Shown: positions 33,660-44,889 of the stretch, one piece after another
Layout: the number at the start of each line of letters is the position of its first letter
Position numbering within the stretch: the first letter of the stretch is position 1
Origin: Primulina eburnea
Lineage: Eukaryota > Streptophyta > Magnoliopsida > Lamiales > Gesneriaceae
Length of the DNA: 64,000 bases
Direction of reading: 5' to 3'
NCBI RefSeq assembly: GCF_022965805.1
Contig: NW_027331273.1
Coordinates: 158,079 to 222,078 of the forward strand
The notes under the pieces: generated by a model
The model's database searches: none
Seen by the model: only the letters and a program-made list of their open reading frames with translations
Told to the model about the DNA's origin: nothing
Made by a program: the position numbers and the translations under genes

Positions 33660-34385
33660 GATGTGATCAGGGCTCCTGAGCTGAGGTCAAGTGAAAACTC
33701 TTAGAAACTGACATACTCGAGGAGAGGTGAACCTAACTTGATTAGGGCTCCTGAGATGAGGTTGGACAAAAACCCTAAATCCTAGCATAACCGAGGCAAG
33801 GTGGGCCTAATATGATCAGGGATGTTGAGTTGAGGTCGAGTAAAAAACCTTAAAGCATAAGATAACAGATTAGAGGTGAGCTTGACTTCATCAAGTCTCT
33901 TGAGTTGTGGTCGAGTAAAAACCCTTAAAGCTTGGTGTAAATGAGACGAGGTGAGTCTGAAGTGATCAAGGCTCCTAAGCTGAGGTCAGGTGAAAACCCT
34001 TAAAGCCTAACATAACCGAGGCGATGTGAGTATGACATGATCAATGCTCCTAAGCTGAGTTCGAGTAAAAACTCTTAAAGCCTGGCATAACTGAGACAAG
34101 TTGGGTGTGACATGATCAGGGTTCCTGAACTAATGTTGGGTGAAAACCCCTAAAGCATAGCATAATCGAGGCGAGGTGGCTCTAGCGTGATCAGGGCTTC
34201 TGAGCTGATGTCGGGTGAAAACCCTTAAAGCCTAACATAATGAGGCGAGGTGAGTATGAAATTATTAGGGATCCTTGGATGAAGTCACGTGAAAACACTT
34301 AAAGCCTAGTGTAATTGAGGTGAGGCGAGCCTAACAAAATTAAGGCTCCTGAGCTGAGGTCAGATGAAAATACTTAAGTTCATGG
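33660..34385. repeat. Tandem array 2, ~75-bp unit, about ten copies
   Basis: Units share GATCAGGGCTCCTGAGCTGA, GGTCG.GTGAAAACCCTTAAA and GCCTAGCATAACCGAGGCGA. The array begins within a few bases of the end of array 1 but the units are unrelated by eye. There are no unique spacers. Confidence 0.88.
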
Positions 34386-34519
34386 TTGCAACAATTCAAG
34401 ATAAAATATGAAATCTTACATAAATAAGAAAAATAACTTGTCCAAAAACCAAAGTACAATGCTCTTGTAAAAATTAAAAGTATTTAAAGTAAAGAAACTA
34501 GGCATAATATTTGCAAAGC

Positions 34520-35640
34520 TGATATGCATTTCATGGATTCTTCAGCTTCTTGCCCATGAGGTCTTCCAGATAGTATGGACATGAGCTAAGTATCTCTATT
34601 ACCTTGAACATGTCTTCCTACTTTGGGTCTTAACTTCTCAACCCTTACCTCTTAGACCTTCCTCAAAACCATATCTCCCACCTGAAAGCTCCTCTTATGA
34701 TCGTTCGATTGTAGATCGAGCTATCCATCTTTTGTAAGCTTCCCGCTTGATGGTTGTAGTCTTTCTTTTCTCTACTACCAAATCCACATCAGTTGCTCGC
34801 CTTTCTTCATTCCTTTCACCATAAAACATGATTGTAGACGACTCTTCCTCAATTTCCTCTGGGTGAACTGTTTCTTTACCAAACACAAGGCTAAAAGGGG
34901 TTTCTCCATTGCCGATCTTTGGGGTGATATGATATTAACACAACACATTGGGGAGCTCCTCCATCCAATTTCCTTTTGCTTTCCCAAGCCTCGCTTTGAG
35001 GCTCTGTACAAGAGAACTGTTGGTGACCTCCGTGTGACCATTAATATGAGGATAATCTAGAATGGTGAAGTACTGTTGAATCTTCATTTCCTTAAACAAA
35101 TCTTGAATCCGAGCTCCATGAAATTACTTTCCATTGACTGATATGAGCTTCATGTACCAAATCTGCAGACTATATTCTTCCATATGATGTTGAGGACCTC
35201 ATTCTCAATAATCTTAGCTAATTCTTCCACCTCTACTCATTTTGAGAAATAATCAATAGCTACTAGCAAGAGATTACGAGAGCTATAGCATCTTTTTATC
35301 TAGTTGGACAAAAATAGCTGCAGAGCTAAGAAATAGGCTTTCAGGTGGTTCTAGCAGCAGTCCTCATGAATAACCCTCAACACATAATTGGATTGTTCAG
35401 GTCCCAAACATTTCAAGAGAGAACTAGAAAGTGACCTCTTGTACAGAACTCCTTCTATAAGTAAGAAGTAGAAGCTCTGCTGTTTCAGTCAGTAAGATTT
35501 TCTCGGATCCCAGGGCAACACACCATCCAACATACAACTTAGTAGCTTGGATCACCAATCATTTTCCTCTAGCTCTTGGGGTTGTGTGTCCGAATAGGTA
35601 GTGAGCTCTACCTGAACCACCACCAACATTGATCACCAAC
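34520..35640 (-). pseudogene. Tat element B integrase relic
   Basis: Recognisable pieces on the minus strand are EYSLQIWYMKLISVNGK, QQYFTILDYPHINGHTEVTN (the P..NG..E region of the integrase core), SLVQSLKARLGKAKGNWMEE, TPFSLVFGKETVHPEEIEEE and a C-terminal RSFQVGDMVLRKV block. Stops and shifts are frequent. Integrase would insert the DNA copy; it is dead here. Confidence 0.75.
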
Positions 35641-35646
35641 TAATAA

Positions 35647-36400
35647 CTATGCTAGCATCTTATCTAGGGAGACATCCTTCTCGTTCTCTTCTCTGGGGAT
35701 TTTCTTGAATGTGAGCTCAACAAAGAGCTCTTTTATCACCTTGACTGCCTTAAAATACTCCATTAGTTTCTCATTTTTTATAGCATAAGACCTATTCACT
35801 TGCTGAGCAACAAATTGGAAATCAGAAAAATGCATACCCTGATCTTCTTCAATTTTTCGATCCGTTCGGAGACCGTCTAAGACCTCCTCATACTCTGTCT
35901 CATTGTTGGATGCCCTGAAGTCCAATCTTATTGCCAGTTTACCTCATATCCCCTCGGAGAAATCAATAATACCCATACTCCACTACCTTAATTTGAGAAT
36001 GAGCAGTCAACATATACCTTCCATATTTTTCCACTTCCACATGAAAAGTTTCCGCAAAAAAATTGACAAAGCTTGAGCCTTGATTGTTGTCCTATGGCTA
36101 TATTGTATGTCATACTTTCATAGCTCAATTTTACACATAATTAATCGCCCTGAGATATACTCAAGAGTCAATATTTTCCCAATGGGAATATTGGTAAGGA
36201 CCATCATTGGATGAGATGAAAAATATGACATCGGCTTTTTAGCTATCTTTATTAATGCCAAAGCCAATTTTTTCATTGTTGTGTATTTTATCTTGGCTCC
36301 TTTGAGAGCATGAGAGATGTAACAAACATGTTGTTGGGTTGAGTTGTCCTGCCTGACTAAGACCGAACTCACAGCCTTTTAAGTATCTGAGAGATAGAAA
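35647..36400 (-). pseudogene. Tat element B RNase H region
   Basis: Two frames are kept: a connection/RNase H piece (SSVLVRQDNSTQQHVCYISH, ALKGAKIKYTTMKKLALALI) at 36372-36118 and the second RNase H typical of Tat elements (MDFRASNNETEYEEVLDGLR ... AQQVNRSYAIKNEKLMEYFK) at 35925-35647. NNETEYEE-like motifs are characteristic of the extra RNase H domain of this lineage. Confidence 0.78.
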
Positions 36401-37600
36401 TATAATTTTTTTCCTAGGGTCGGCTTGGACAGAGTTGGCAGCTCAAAAAAATTCTTTTAATTTTTCAAAATCTTTCTCAAATTCTTCATCCCATTTGAAC
36501 TTTTTAGCTCTACATAGAGCTCAGAAAAAGGGTAGACTGCGATTAGCTGACCTTGATATCATCCATGATAGATATGTGATCTTTCAGCGAGCTGTAGGAC
36601 CTGAAGATTTATAGGAGGATACATGGATTGAATAGCTCGCACTTTTTATAGGACAGTCTCAATCATATCCCCCTATCTGTCACCATATAGCCCAGAAATT
36701 TTCCGCGCTCTAGGCTCTGAAGACGCGTTTTTTTAGATTCAACTTCAGGTCATATGAACTCTGTGTGGCGAATGTTTCCTGAAGGTCAGTCGATCTCTTG
36801 GATTTCACCAAAATATCATCAACGTATAGTTCAATGTTTTGGACAACCTGAGCTGAATTTTTTTTCCCATAAGTCTCTGATAATTATCCCTCTATTTTTA
36901 ACACGAATGGCATTACCATATAGCAGAACGTCCCATTCAAGGTGACAAAGCTCACTTTGTCCTGATCTCCTTTTGCCAGCGAAATCTGATGATATTCTTT
37001 ATATGAAGATATCAAACATAGCTATTGATGACCTGTTGGGGAATTAACCAATTGATTTATCCGAAGTAGAGGGTAACAATCATTTGTACATGCTGTATTG
37101 ACGTCACGAAAGTCGACAAACATCTTCCACTTTCGTAAGCTCTTTGTAATCAAGACCACATTAGACAACCAGGTTGGGAATTGTACTTCTCAAATGTGTC
37201 ATGCCCTAAGAAGCTCGTCCATTTCCTTCTTTATTATCTTTTACTTTTCAGGGCCAAAGTGTCGCTTCTTGGTTTGACTTTCCAAGATCCTGGAAGAACA
37301 CTGAGGTAATGCTCCATGATGCTAGGATAACTCCTCTAAGTTCTTGTGCTAACAAGGCTAGTATATCTGAGTTCGATTTTAGATAAACTATCAAATATTT
37401 TTTTACCTGAAGATACAGGTTGGCTGCCACCCTAGTGTTTTTCTGTGTATATCATATCTTCATCTTCTATTATGAACTGAGCTTCTTTTCTAGAGAGAAA
37501 CTTTCCTTGCTTACCTAATCCAGTTATTACCATCTCTCTCTATTTTCTCTTCACATCTACCTTCACCGCATCCACGTAACAACGGCGAGCCGACTTTTGA
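36401..37600 (-). pseudogene. Tat element B reverse transcriptase relic
   Basis: Minus-strand pieces include TSSYDLKLNLKKRVFRA-like sequence near 36740, KFKWDEEFEKDFEKLKEFF near 36490 and an RT palm region between 37250 and 36800 that is broken by stops. Order relative to RNase H and gag is as in Ty3/gypsy elements. Confidence 0.65.
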
Positions 37601-38053
37601 TCACCACAAATAACCCTATCTCCTTTCCCATTGTGAACTTCAGTTTCTGATAATAAATGGAACTCACAGCTCAGAAATCAGCCAGTGTAGGTCTACCCAA
37701 CATGCCACTATATGAGTGAAGAACATTTGCAATAGTAAAAAAATGTCATTTTAGTTACACTGAATGATCTAGTCCCTAAAGATCAAGGGAACATTTTCAC
37801 GCAACGACTACACTGCATGTTCAGTGAACCCGAATAAGGCTATAGTGATAATATCATTCAAAGCTTTCCACCTTCATTTGATCAAGGGTCTATTTAAATA
37901 GTATATTAACCGGGTTCTCGTGTCGACAAAGATCATCTAAACATCTTAATTGGAAACATTGAGGGTTACCAACTTCGCATCTTTATGAGGTACGGAAACA
38001 TCTTTCAGGTCCTCCGGTCCGAATATGATGATTGGATCGGACCTAGGGACAAC
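37601..38053 (-). pseudogene. Tat element B protease region, right-hand part
   Basis: Minus-strand frames read PRSDPIIIFGPEDLKDVSVP, HKDAKLVTLNVSN, then MIFVDTRTRLIYYLN in place of the expected VFVDSGSSADIL active-site block. The Asp appears kept but the SGSS part is changed. The reading continues across the insertion at 38059-39416 into the gag side. Confidence 0.65.
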
Positions 38054-38058
38054 ATCTA

Positions 38059-39416
38059 TGATAAGTGCAATTTATTGTACTTTTATTACTTATTTTAATT
38101 TGGAATTTTGCGATTTTTGAGTAGGTTTTACGTGATTTGTTGTTGTTTTTGTTGTTGTAGTTTGGAAGCTTAGAATGAGAGTTTGGAGTATTAAAGTGTT
38201 GAATTGGAAAGTGTAAAAGATAAAAAAATACAGAGGCCATATCGCACCCGCGGTCATCTTTACACCGCACCAGCGCTGCTACACCGCACCCGCGCTACAA
38301 TCCATACAGCACCTGTGCGCGCGCACCAGAACCAACACTGCACCCGTAGTGTCCTCTTGACCGCACCCTCTATCCTTGCAAGATAGAATCCGAAAAATCT
38401 GTATTTTGGTGTGCTGCGCATGGAAGTCCAAGATTTTGGTGTGTTGCGGATTGAGGCTTGTCTGGGACTATAAATTGCATCATTTGGTTACCATCTAGGG
38501 TAGTGGGGAGCCAAGGGAAGAGTGGAGGCTGCTGCTACGAGATATAAGACTCAAGTGCATCAAGTTCTTTTGGGAAATCTGCTGCACAACTCCGGGGACG
38601 GAATCCGAACTTCAAACTCTTGTTCTAAGTTCTTATTTCTTATATTTTTCATTTGATATGTCTTGTTTTAGAACTATGTTTTGTTGTTTTACTTGTGTTA
38701 TTATGAATTAATTTTTATTTCTAGAGGAAAGATGGAACAAAACTAGAAACCATGTGTTAGAATCTATGAGCTAATCTATTTAAGTTCTTCATATGGTTCA
38801 TTTGTATTGTTCTAATCTTAATGCTTTCAATTTATTGGTCATAATTTGAATGATTTATATGTTTACAATTTATCACTTGGAAGATGAAATTATAAACAAG
38901 AAAGGGGAAAAATACATCAATGGTATTTATAGAGTTCGGGAGTACCTATAATGCTATCGAAGCCCATAAAGAATCTAGTGTTTGATGTGTTATTTAATTG
39001 TAGACTGTTAATGGGAACGTTGCAATCTATTCTTAGATAACTAATATCTACTTAACACTCGGGAGAGGGAGTAGATAATTATAGGATTCTTGGCTAATGA
39101 ATAAGAAGGATTTTAATAACATAGTTACAAAAAATTACACATGATGGACAGTTGCGAGAAATCGGACCTCTAGATCTTTTATTCCATTGTTATTTGTTAC
39201 AATTTGGTGTTACATTTAAACCCCTTTTCAATTTAATTATTCTTGCAACTAAATATTTTAATTGAATTTTTTAAATAAAGTCGAGACTATTTTAATCACA
39301 AGCACTAATATACATTTATATACATACTCCTCGTGGGATCGACACTTGTATTCAAAAATACATTTTACTCTAAATTGACGTCGTGCGCTTGCGAGCAATC
39401 AAGAAAACAAGCAATA
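38059..39416 (+). mobile_element. Solo-LTR-like insertion in Tat element B, 1.36 kb
   Basis: The segment starts TGATAAGTGC and ends near GCAATA, flanked by the 5-bp repeat ATCTA (38054-38058 and 39417-39421). Removing it restores a continuous protease-region reading on the minus strand, which supports a precise insertion. Inside are repeated CCGCACC(C/A)GCG words (38247-38370). It ends with GACGTCGTGCGCTTGCGAGC, reminiscent of Athila or Ogre LTR ends. The exact 3' end and the family are uncertain. Confidence 0.6.
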
Positions 39417-39467
39417 ATCTACTTAGAAACTTTCCAACCTCCTTTCGTAGGCTTTTCTGGCTTTACC

Positions 39468-40021
39468 TAGGCTTGTCAAATGGGGCTGGGCCAGTCGAGT
39501 CCGCCAGCCCCGCCATAGAAATGGGGCGGGCTGGGTTCGGTAAATCTTAACCTAGTTGGAGACGGGCCAAACGGGCTGAGCTCACGCTGGCCGCGGGCTA
39601 GGGTGAGGGGGTGGGCGGATAAGGCCTGGTGGCCCGCCCCGCTCGCAAGATATGAATTTATTTTTTTATTTTTTATTTTTTTAAAAAATTGAATTTTTAT
39701 ATTTTTTAGATATATTTTTTAATTTTTATTTGATTTATTTTGAATGAAATTTAACGATAATTAACTTTGCAGTATTTTTTTTATTTTTCACATTTTATTT
39801 AACTAATTAATTGTTGATTTATCATATTAATACTCTTAAATTTTGGTTGAACTATTTTATTAAAATTTAATTTTCATTTTGTCAGCATTTCAAATTTTAA
39901 TATAATTTTTTTAATTAAAAAATTAGCATTTTTTCAAAAAAAATTTAAATATAATAATTGACAAGTTGGGTTGGGTTGTACATTTGGAGGCCCGCCCCGC
40001 TAGCCCATTTTGACATGTCTA
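39468..40021. mobile_element. hAT-type MITE, 554 bp
   Basis: Ends TAGGCTTGTCAAATGGG and CCCATTTTGACATGTCTA are imperfect inverted repeats. Flanks GCTTTACC (39460-39467) and GCTTTATC (40022-40029) are an 8-bp target duplication with one change. Subterminal regions hold GGGGCGGG and CCCGCCCC words; the middle is AT-rich and non-coding. It sits in the gag-protease part of Tat element B. Confidence 0.83.
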
Positions 40022-40202
40022 GCTTTATCTAAATCTCAATCATTGGCTCCTCCGGATATCATATCTATTATACCTCGGATCGTGTCATTTGTATTTGTTC
40101 AACCTGAGCCTCCTGGGTAAAGCCTCCATGTTTAGGTCGGTCTCCCTGAGTAGTGCCATCTGATTCACCCATGGAGTTCCCCGGCCTCTTTTGTTAACTT
40201 GA

Positions 40203-41379
40203 TATTGTTATTCAGATTGGGTCAGCAAATCCTTCATATGTGGGTCCAAATCCTTCATATGTGGGTCAATCTACATGATTTTGTGCATCTCCTCTCCCAA
40301 CCTTTTACAATCATTAGTGGTGCGGTCATACTCTTTATGGAACTCGTAGAATTTATTTGAGGTAGATAAGCACAGACCTTTCTTGGCTTGCTTGGGGCAT
40401 TCCAACTTTCTTCTCTTTTCACAAATCTGTGTAGCCCTTTCCAAACTCATAGCCCCCTGCGCATAAGGGAATGACTCTCCAATTCGGCGATGATCATCAG
40501 TCCTTTCTGTCGACTTCTTCTTCCTTACCTGCATCCTTTTATTTGTTCCTGTCTCCTTATCCTTCTCTCCCGACCTACTGTACGTCCTCTTTTGTCTCTG
40601 TGAGTAGTCCAGTTTCACATATTTCTCAGCTCGACTTAGGAGCTCATCATAGCTGCGGGGAGGTAGTTTTACCAAGGATTTGAAAATTTCTCCTTCCCAA
40701 AGGCCCTGAGTAAAGGCATTTACGAGAGTGTCAGTAGTGGATTTCGGCATTTCCTGAGCAGCGCTATTGAATCATTGAACAAACTCACTCAATGATCCAA
40801 ATCATTTATAATCCATATTAAATAAGCCTAAATAGGTCTTTAAATACTGTTTACTGGTAACACATTGTTTCACGAAAGAGGTGTAGAATTTATGGAACCT
40901 CGTGATAGACTGAGGTTGCAATAGATCGAATAATTTTTGGGCTGGTCCAACAAGGGTAGTGAGGAAGACTTGGCACTTACCCACCCCATATGAGTATCTA
41001 TGCAATATGGCTGCTTTGTTTAACCTCCTTAAGTGTTCCTCCGGATCTATGCTCCCATCAAAATACTCTATGGTTGGCTGGAAAAAATTGTTGGGGAGGT
41101 CTTCATTTAGTATTTCTAGGATAATGGTCTTTTCTTGTCTAGAGGTATGGTCCGACCTCCCACTTGTCGATCTAATCTTCTAATCTCTTCAAAAATGACC
41201 TCCAAATGTTCTGAAGGAGGCGAATGTTGAAGAGATAGAGGGAGCGAAGGCGGAGGAGGAGGCAACAAGAGAGGTGGTGGTGGTGGAGTGTGAGGTCGGT
41301 TTTGACAAAGGGCGTCATATTCATTCTCCTGATCAACTGAGCTAGATAATCCACAGTGAGGTTCGCTAAATTTCCCCAT
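40203..41379 (-). pseudogene. Tat element B gag
   Basis: The likely start is MGKFSEPHCGLSSSVDQENE at 41379, followed by a long proline run and SEHLEVIFEEIRRLDRQVGG. The core (SYGVGKCQVFLTTLVGPAQK, HKFYTSFVKQCVTSKQYLKT; 41005-40802) has stops near 40800 and 40770. Then MPKSTTDTLVNAFTQGLWEG, IFKSLVKLPPRSYDELLSRA and a basic tail with FYEFHKEYDRTTNDCKRLGE (40750-40271), a CCHC-like box that lacks the first Cys. A 22-bp tandem repeat doubles DPHMKDL near 40220-40265. Confidence 0.8.
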
Positions 41380-41460
41380 TGCTTACCATGATTATTGGCC
41401 TAATGATCTCTGTGAATAGTTCTTCTTCCTTGTCCAGAAATATCTACGCCCTCAATTGTA

Positions 41461-41480
41461 CTTCCCACATATGGTGCCAA
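41461..41480 (-). other. Primer binding site of Tat element B
   Basis: Minus-strand TTGGCACCATATGTGGGAAG is a decayed form of the Tat primer site TTGGCGCCGTCTGTGGGAA and lies next to the LTR end. Confidence 0.75.
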
Positions 41481-41481
41481 C

Positions 41482-42231
41482 TGATATTGATAAAAATAGT
41501 GATACCTACTAAAGGTTCGAAAATATGTTTCGGGAGGTCATCTCGGTTTATCGGATGGTAGCCTCAAAGCACAAGAAAGAACATTAGAAGGGGTTCGAAA
41601 GGTTTTTCATCCTTAGTCATTCCGACGTTCAAGTCAGATAATGAAAAAATATAGAGAGTACTTGTGTGTAAGCAATATATGTGAGTGAATAAAGAACATC
41701 ATCAAACCTGTTATTTATTAGAGAAGAGTAACCATGTGAGTAGAGTTCTTCGTAACTAAAACTCTAGTCTTTATAGGATTTTAAATCTCTTAAAATTATT
41801 TTCTTGTTAGAATCTAGATTCTCACAATCTAATATAAGATTTGATCAAATATTTATGATATTCCATACTTAAGGGATTTGTACATCTAACTATGGGCTCA
41901 TTTGATACACGAACTTTGTTGAGGCGTAATGTGTTAATATTGGCCCTCCCGAGAGCTTGGCTTGAGAGGTCGACATACTGAATTAACTCATTTGGAAAAT
42001 GAGTGCATGTAGTTAGGTCGGCTGGCTGTCAGCCATGACTCCCTTAGTTGCCATAATTGGGAGGTCGGTTAAGATAAGCTCCCAGATGACCTACTGGTGA
42101 AATCTGGTTTTTGGGTCCAATATGAGTCCTTGGTTGACCTCCAGATTCCATCTGGCTATTGGATTAATTAACATATGAATTTTTATTATCTAGGCTGTCG
42201 AGACCGAGCTGACTTCATTTCACGAATATCA
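41482..42231 (-). repeat. 5' LTR of Tat element B (750 bp)
   Basis: On the minus strand it starts TGATATTCG (42231) and ends AATATCA (41482), inverted TGATAT/ATATCA. By eye it aligns along its length with the plus-strand LTR at 43424-44147, for example CAATAGCCAGATG, CTCATTTTCCAAATGAG-like and CTCTAGTCTTTA / TAAAGACTAGAG words. Confidence 0.82.
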
Positions 42232-43403
42232 GATAAGAATAAAAAAATAAATTGATATTTCATGGAATTTCATAAAATCTGAGTTACGGAGAAAATAATC
42301 ATTTTTATTATTAATTTTGTTTATAATTTACTCGAAGATTTTAATTCTTCTATTCAAATTTCACAAAAATATCATTTTCCTACTATTAATTCACACCCAC
42401 ATGTATTAGATATTTAGAAAACATTAATTCAAATCAATTTAAGTTTTCTATTTAAAATCTATATATTAATTAATCTTTAAAGACCTACACCCTTTATACT
42501 ATTAAAATCTTATTTTTCAATATTTATTAGAGCTCAGAGCACCATCAAATAAGAGACAATTGGGCTGAGATGAGAAGCAAAAAAAGACATCCACAGTAGC
42601 AAGGTAGAAATTAGAAAAAGCAAAGCAGCTGACCTCGAAACCTGAAGCCTTAAAAAGAACTATGAAATTACAAAGGATCCGAAGGCATTAGGAGTGAAGT
42701 GCCCAAGATGAACCATGTAATAACAGTTTAGATGCTGAAAAAATGAATGTAGAGGAAATTGGAAGCCACCCTCTAACTGATATTGACAGAAGGTATAATA
42801 TCCAAGAGGAAGAGTGTGGGCTCGGTCCTCGGATTTGGGGAAGGAAAACTTATAATCACGAGAGGCTTGTGATAAGGCTCAGAGTAGATCCTCGTCCCAG
42901 GCATCCAACCAAGAAGTGTAGTGCTCGATCCAAGGGGAATCACCCGATCTAACAAAATCTTCCTTACCTGTATAAAAACCAAGTTGATTCCAAACTGGGT
43001 CGTCGTCCTCAGGGGCTTGGTGGAAGTTGATCCCCTCATCTACGAGGTACTTCCCGGTAGATCTCCTCAGAGGTCAACAACATGTAATGGTTAGGGGATG
43101 CGATAAATAAATACTTGCATAAGTAAAAGCTGAAGAAGGATCGGGAGTTCTGATTAAGATTAAGGTCAGAGCTAAGCTAAAGAAGGAGACCTAAACAAGT
43201 TCGGACAGTTGATCTTAATCCAATAATACATCTTAGATCGTCTCGAAGTACGAAAAATTTAATGTTGGAGGTAATGATGAGACTGCGTTTCAAATTTAGG
43301 TCGTGAATTTGTCAAGTGGTCATAGTCCTCACCTCACTCGACCTCAGCCTTAGGTCTGTCGAGAGAGCGTGCTATGCGAACTTCAGGTCTTCGACATCAG
43401 CTC
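42232..43403 (+). other. Spacer between inverted Tat LTRs; 3' remnant of a second element
   Basis: The first ~300 bp are AT-rich. From about 42700 the sequence is more balanced and leads into a polypurine tract and LTR, so it is best read as the 3' non-coding end of a plus-strand Tat element whose body is gone. No coding motif is recognised, and the two small frames at 42743-43039 are not supported. Confidence 0.5.
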
Positions 43404-43423
43404 GACTTGGGAAGAGGGACTTA
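43404..43423 (+). other. Probable polypurine tract
   Basis: GACTTGGGAAGAGGGACTTA precedes the LTR start TGATACTTG. Its position and purine content fit the plus-strand primer of the second Tat element. Confidence 0.55.
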
Positions 43424-44147
43424 TGATACTTGTGGAATGAAGTGAGCCACTCTCGACATCCGATATAGTAAAAGGTTATCTATTAAAATACCCAATAGCC
43501 AGATGAAGCCTCGAGGTCATGGAAGGACTCACTTCGAGCCCAATAACCATGTTTCACTGGGAGGTAATCTGGGAGCCCATCCCAACCGACCTCTCAAATA
43601 CTCATTATGACAATTAAACGAGTCATGGCCGACCTCCCAGCGAACCTAAATACATGCCCTCATTTTCCAAATGAGGGAATTCATTATAGTGACCTCCTGA
43701 GCTGAGAGTGTCAGCTCATTACTCACCAATAGAGTTCGAGTATCGAATGAACCCATAGTCAGACGTACAAATCCTTAAGGAAGGAATATCATAAAGATTT
43801 GATCCAATCTTTTATAAGATTCAAAGAATCTAGAATCCAACAAGAAAAGAGTTTTAAGAGATTTAGAATCCTGTAAAGACTAGAGTTTTAGGCATTGAAG
43901 TACTTTAATTATATGGTAACTCTTCTCTTATAATTATTAGGTTTGATGGTGTTATTTATTCGCTCACATATGTTGCTTACACACAAACACTCTATATATT
44001 TTTCTCATTCTCTGACTTGAGCACTGGAGATGCTACATTGAAAAACCTTTAACGTTTTTATTTATGCTTTTAGGCTGCCGTCCGACGGCTTACCTCCCAA
44101 AACATATCCCCACCCTTCGGCAGGTACCACTCTTTTTATAAACATCA
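43424..44147 (+). repeat. Tat LTR in plus orientation (724 bp)
   Basis: It starts TGATACTTG and ends AACATCA and is an inverted copy of the LTR at 41482-42231. No primer binding site follows, so it is the 3' LTR of a truncated element. Confidence 0.8.
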
Positions 44148-44889
44148 CTATCTTTTCCAATGCTAAAATGTTACTTCCAATTCTAATCCCACCAAATTTC
44201 ATGGTACTAAACACACACAAAAATAAAACACTATGATCCTAATTCCTTATTAAATTAGTATTACTATATTTTTTAATATAGTATAATATCATTAATAAAT
44301 AATAATATTAGTATGGTAATTAAAATATGTAGTGATATAACAGCTTTAAACTTTGTACAAAATCATTCATATTTTAACATTTTATAATATTTCAACACAT
44401 CAAAATACATAGAATTTGGTGTTCTGGTACGGGTTCAGGTCTGTTATTCTTTTAACAAAATCGGGTTTAGGTTGGTGTCGATTGTAGTACCCGACATAAA
44501 TTAAAGACCGCATTTTTTCAAAGTTTCAAATTTTTATTTAATGAATAATTAAAGAAATAAATATTAACAAAAAATGAAAACAAAAGAGACATTTTTGTAA
44601 CCCGAGAATACCCGACCCGACCCCACGCCCACCCAGTTGAGTGTAGTGGAGTCTGATTCTCATACCGAAAATAAAATAATATAATCAGAATCAGCCTCTG
44701 AACTTTAGTATTCCTATTCCATGCTTAATAAAATTATAATTCAATTTTATTTCAATTAATATGAATTAAGCGAGTTTAATTTCTTATTTAAAAAATAGCA
44801 CAATGAAGAAGAAAAATTTATGCTACCAGCCAGTCCCAACTAATTTGGCGTTATGGCTTATGAAAGATTGAGATGGCTCAAAGACCAAA
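44148..44889. other. AT-rich intergenic DNA with hAT-like remnant and GH3 3' UTR
   Basis: Mostly AT-rich. Between about 44420 and 44640 there are GGGTTCAGG, ATCGGGTTTAGG and ACCCGACCCGACCCCACGCC words in opposite orientation, as in small hAT elements such as the one at 28854, but no clean ends. The last ~60 bp are presumably 3' UTR of the beta-glucosidase gene. Confidence 0.4.

Larger units (their letters stand above)
32038..42231 (-). mobile_element. Tat-lineage Ty3/gypsy retrotransposon B (minus strand), with insertions
   Basis: Reading leftward: 5' LTR (42231-41482), primer site, gag (41379-40203), protease, RT, RNase H and integrase (to about 34520), a long 3' non-coding region with two tandem arrays and an antisense frame. 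No 3' LTR was found at the left. It is interrupted by a solo-LTR-like insertion (38059-39416) and a hAT MITE (39468-40021). Stops and shifts occur throughout pol. Confidence 0.82.

Noticed and set aside
33048..34385. CRISPR-like repeat array
   Set aside because: Units are contiguous and diverged with no unique spacers, and the DNA is plant; they are tandem repeats.
42743..43039. Small frames between the inverted Tat LTRs
   Set aside because: They sit in the 3' non-coding remnant of a retrotransposon and show no family likeness.
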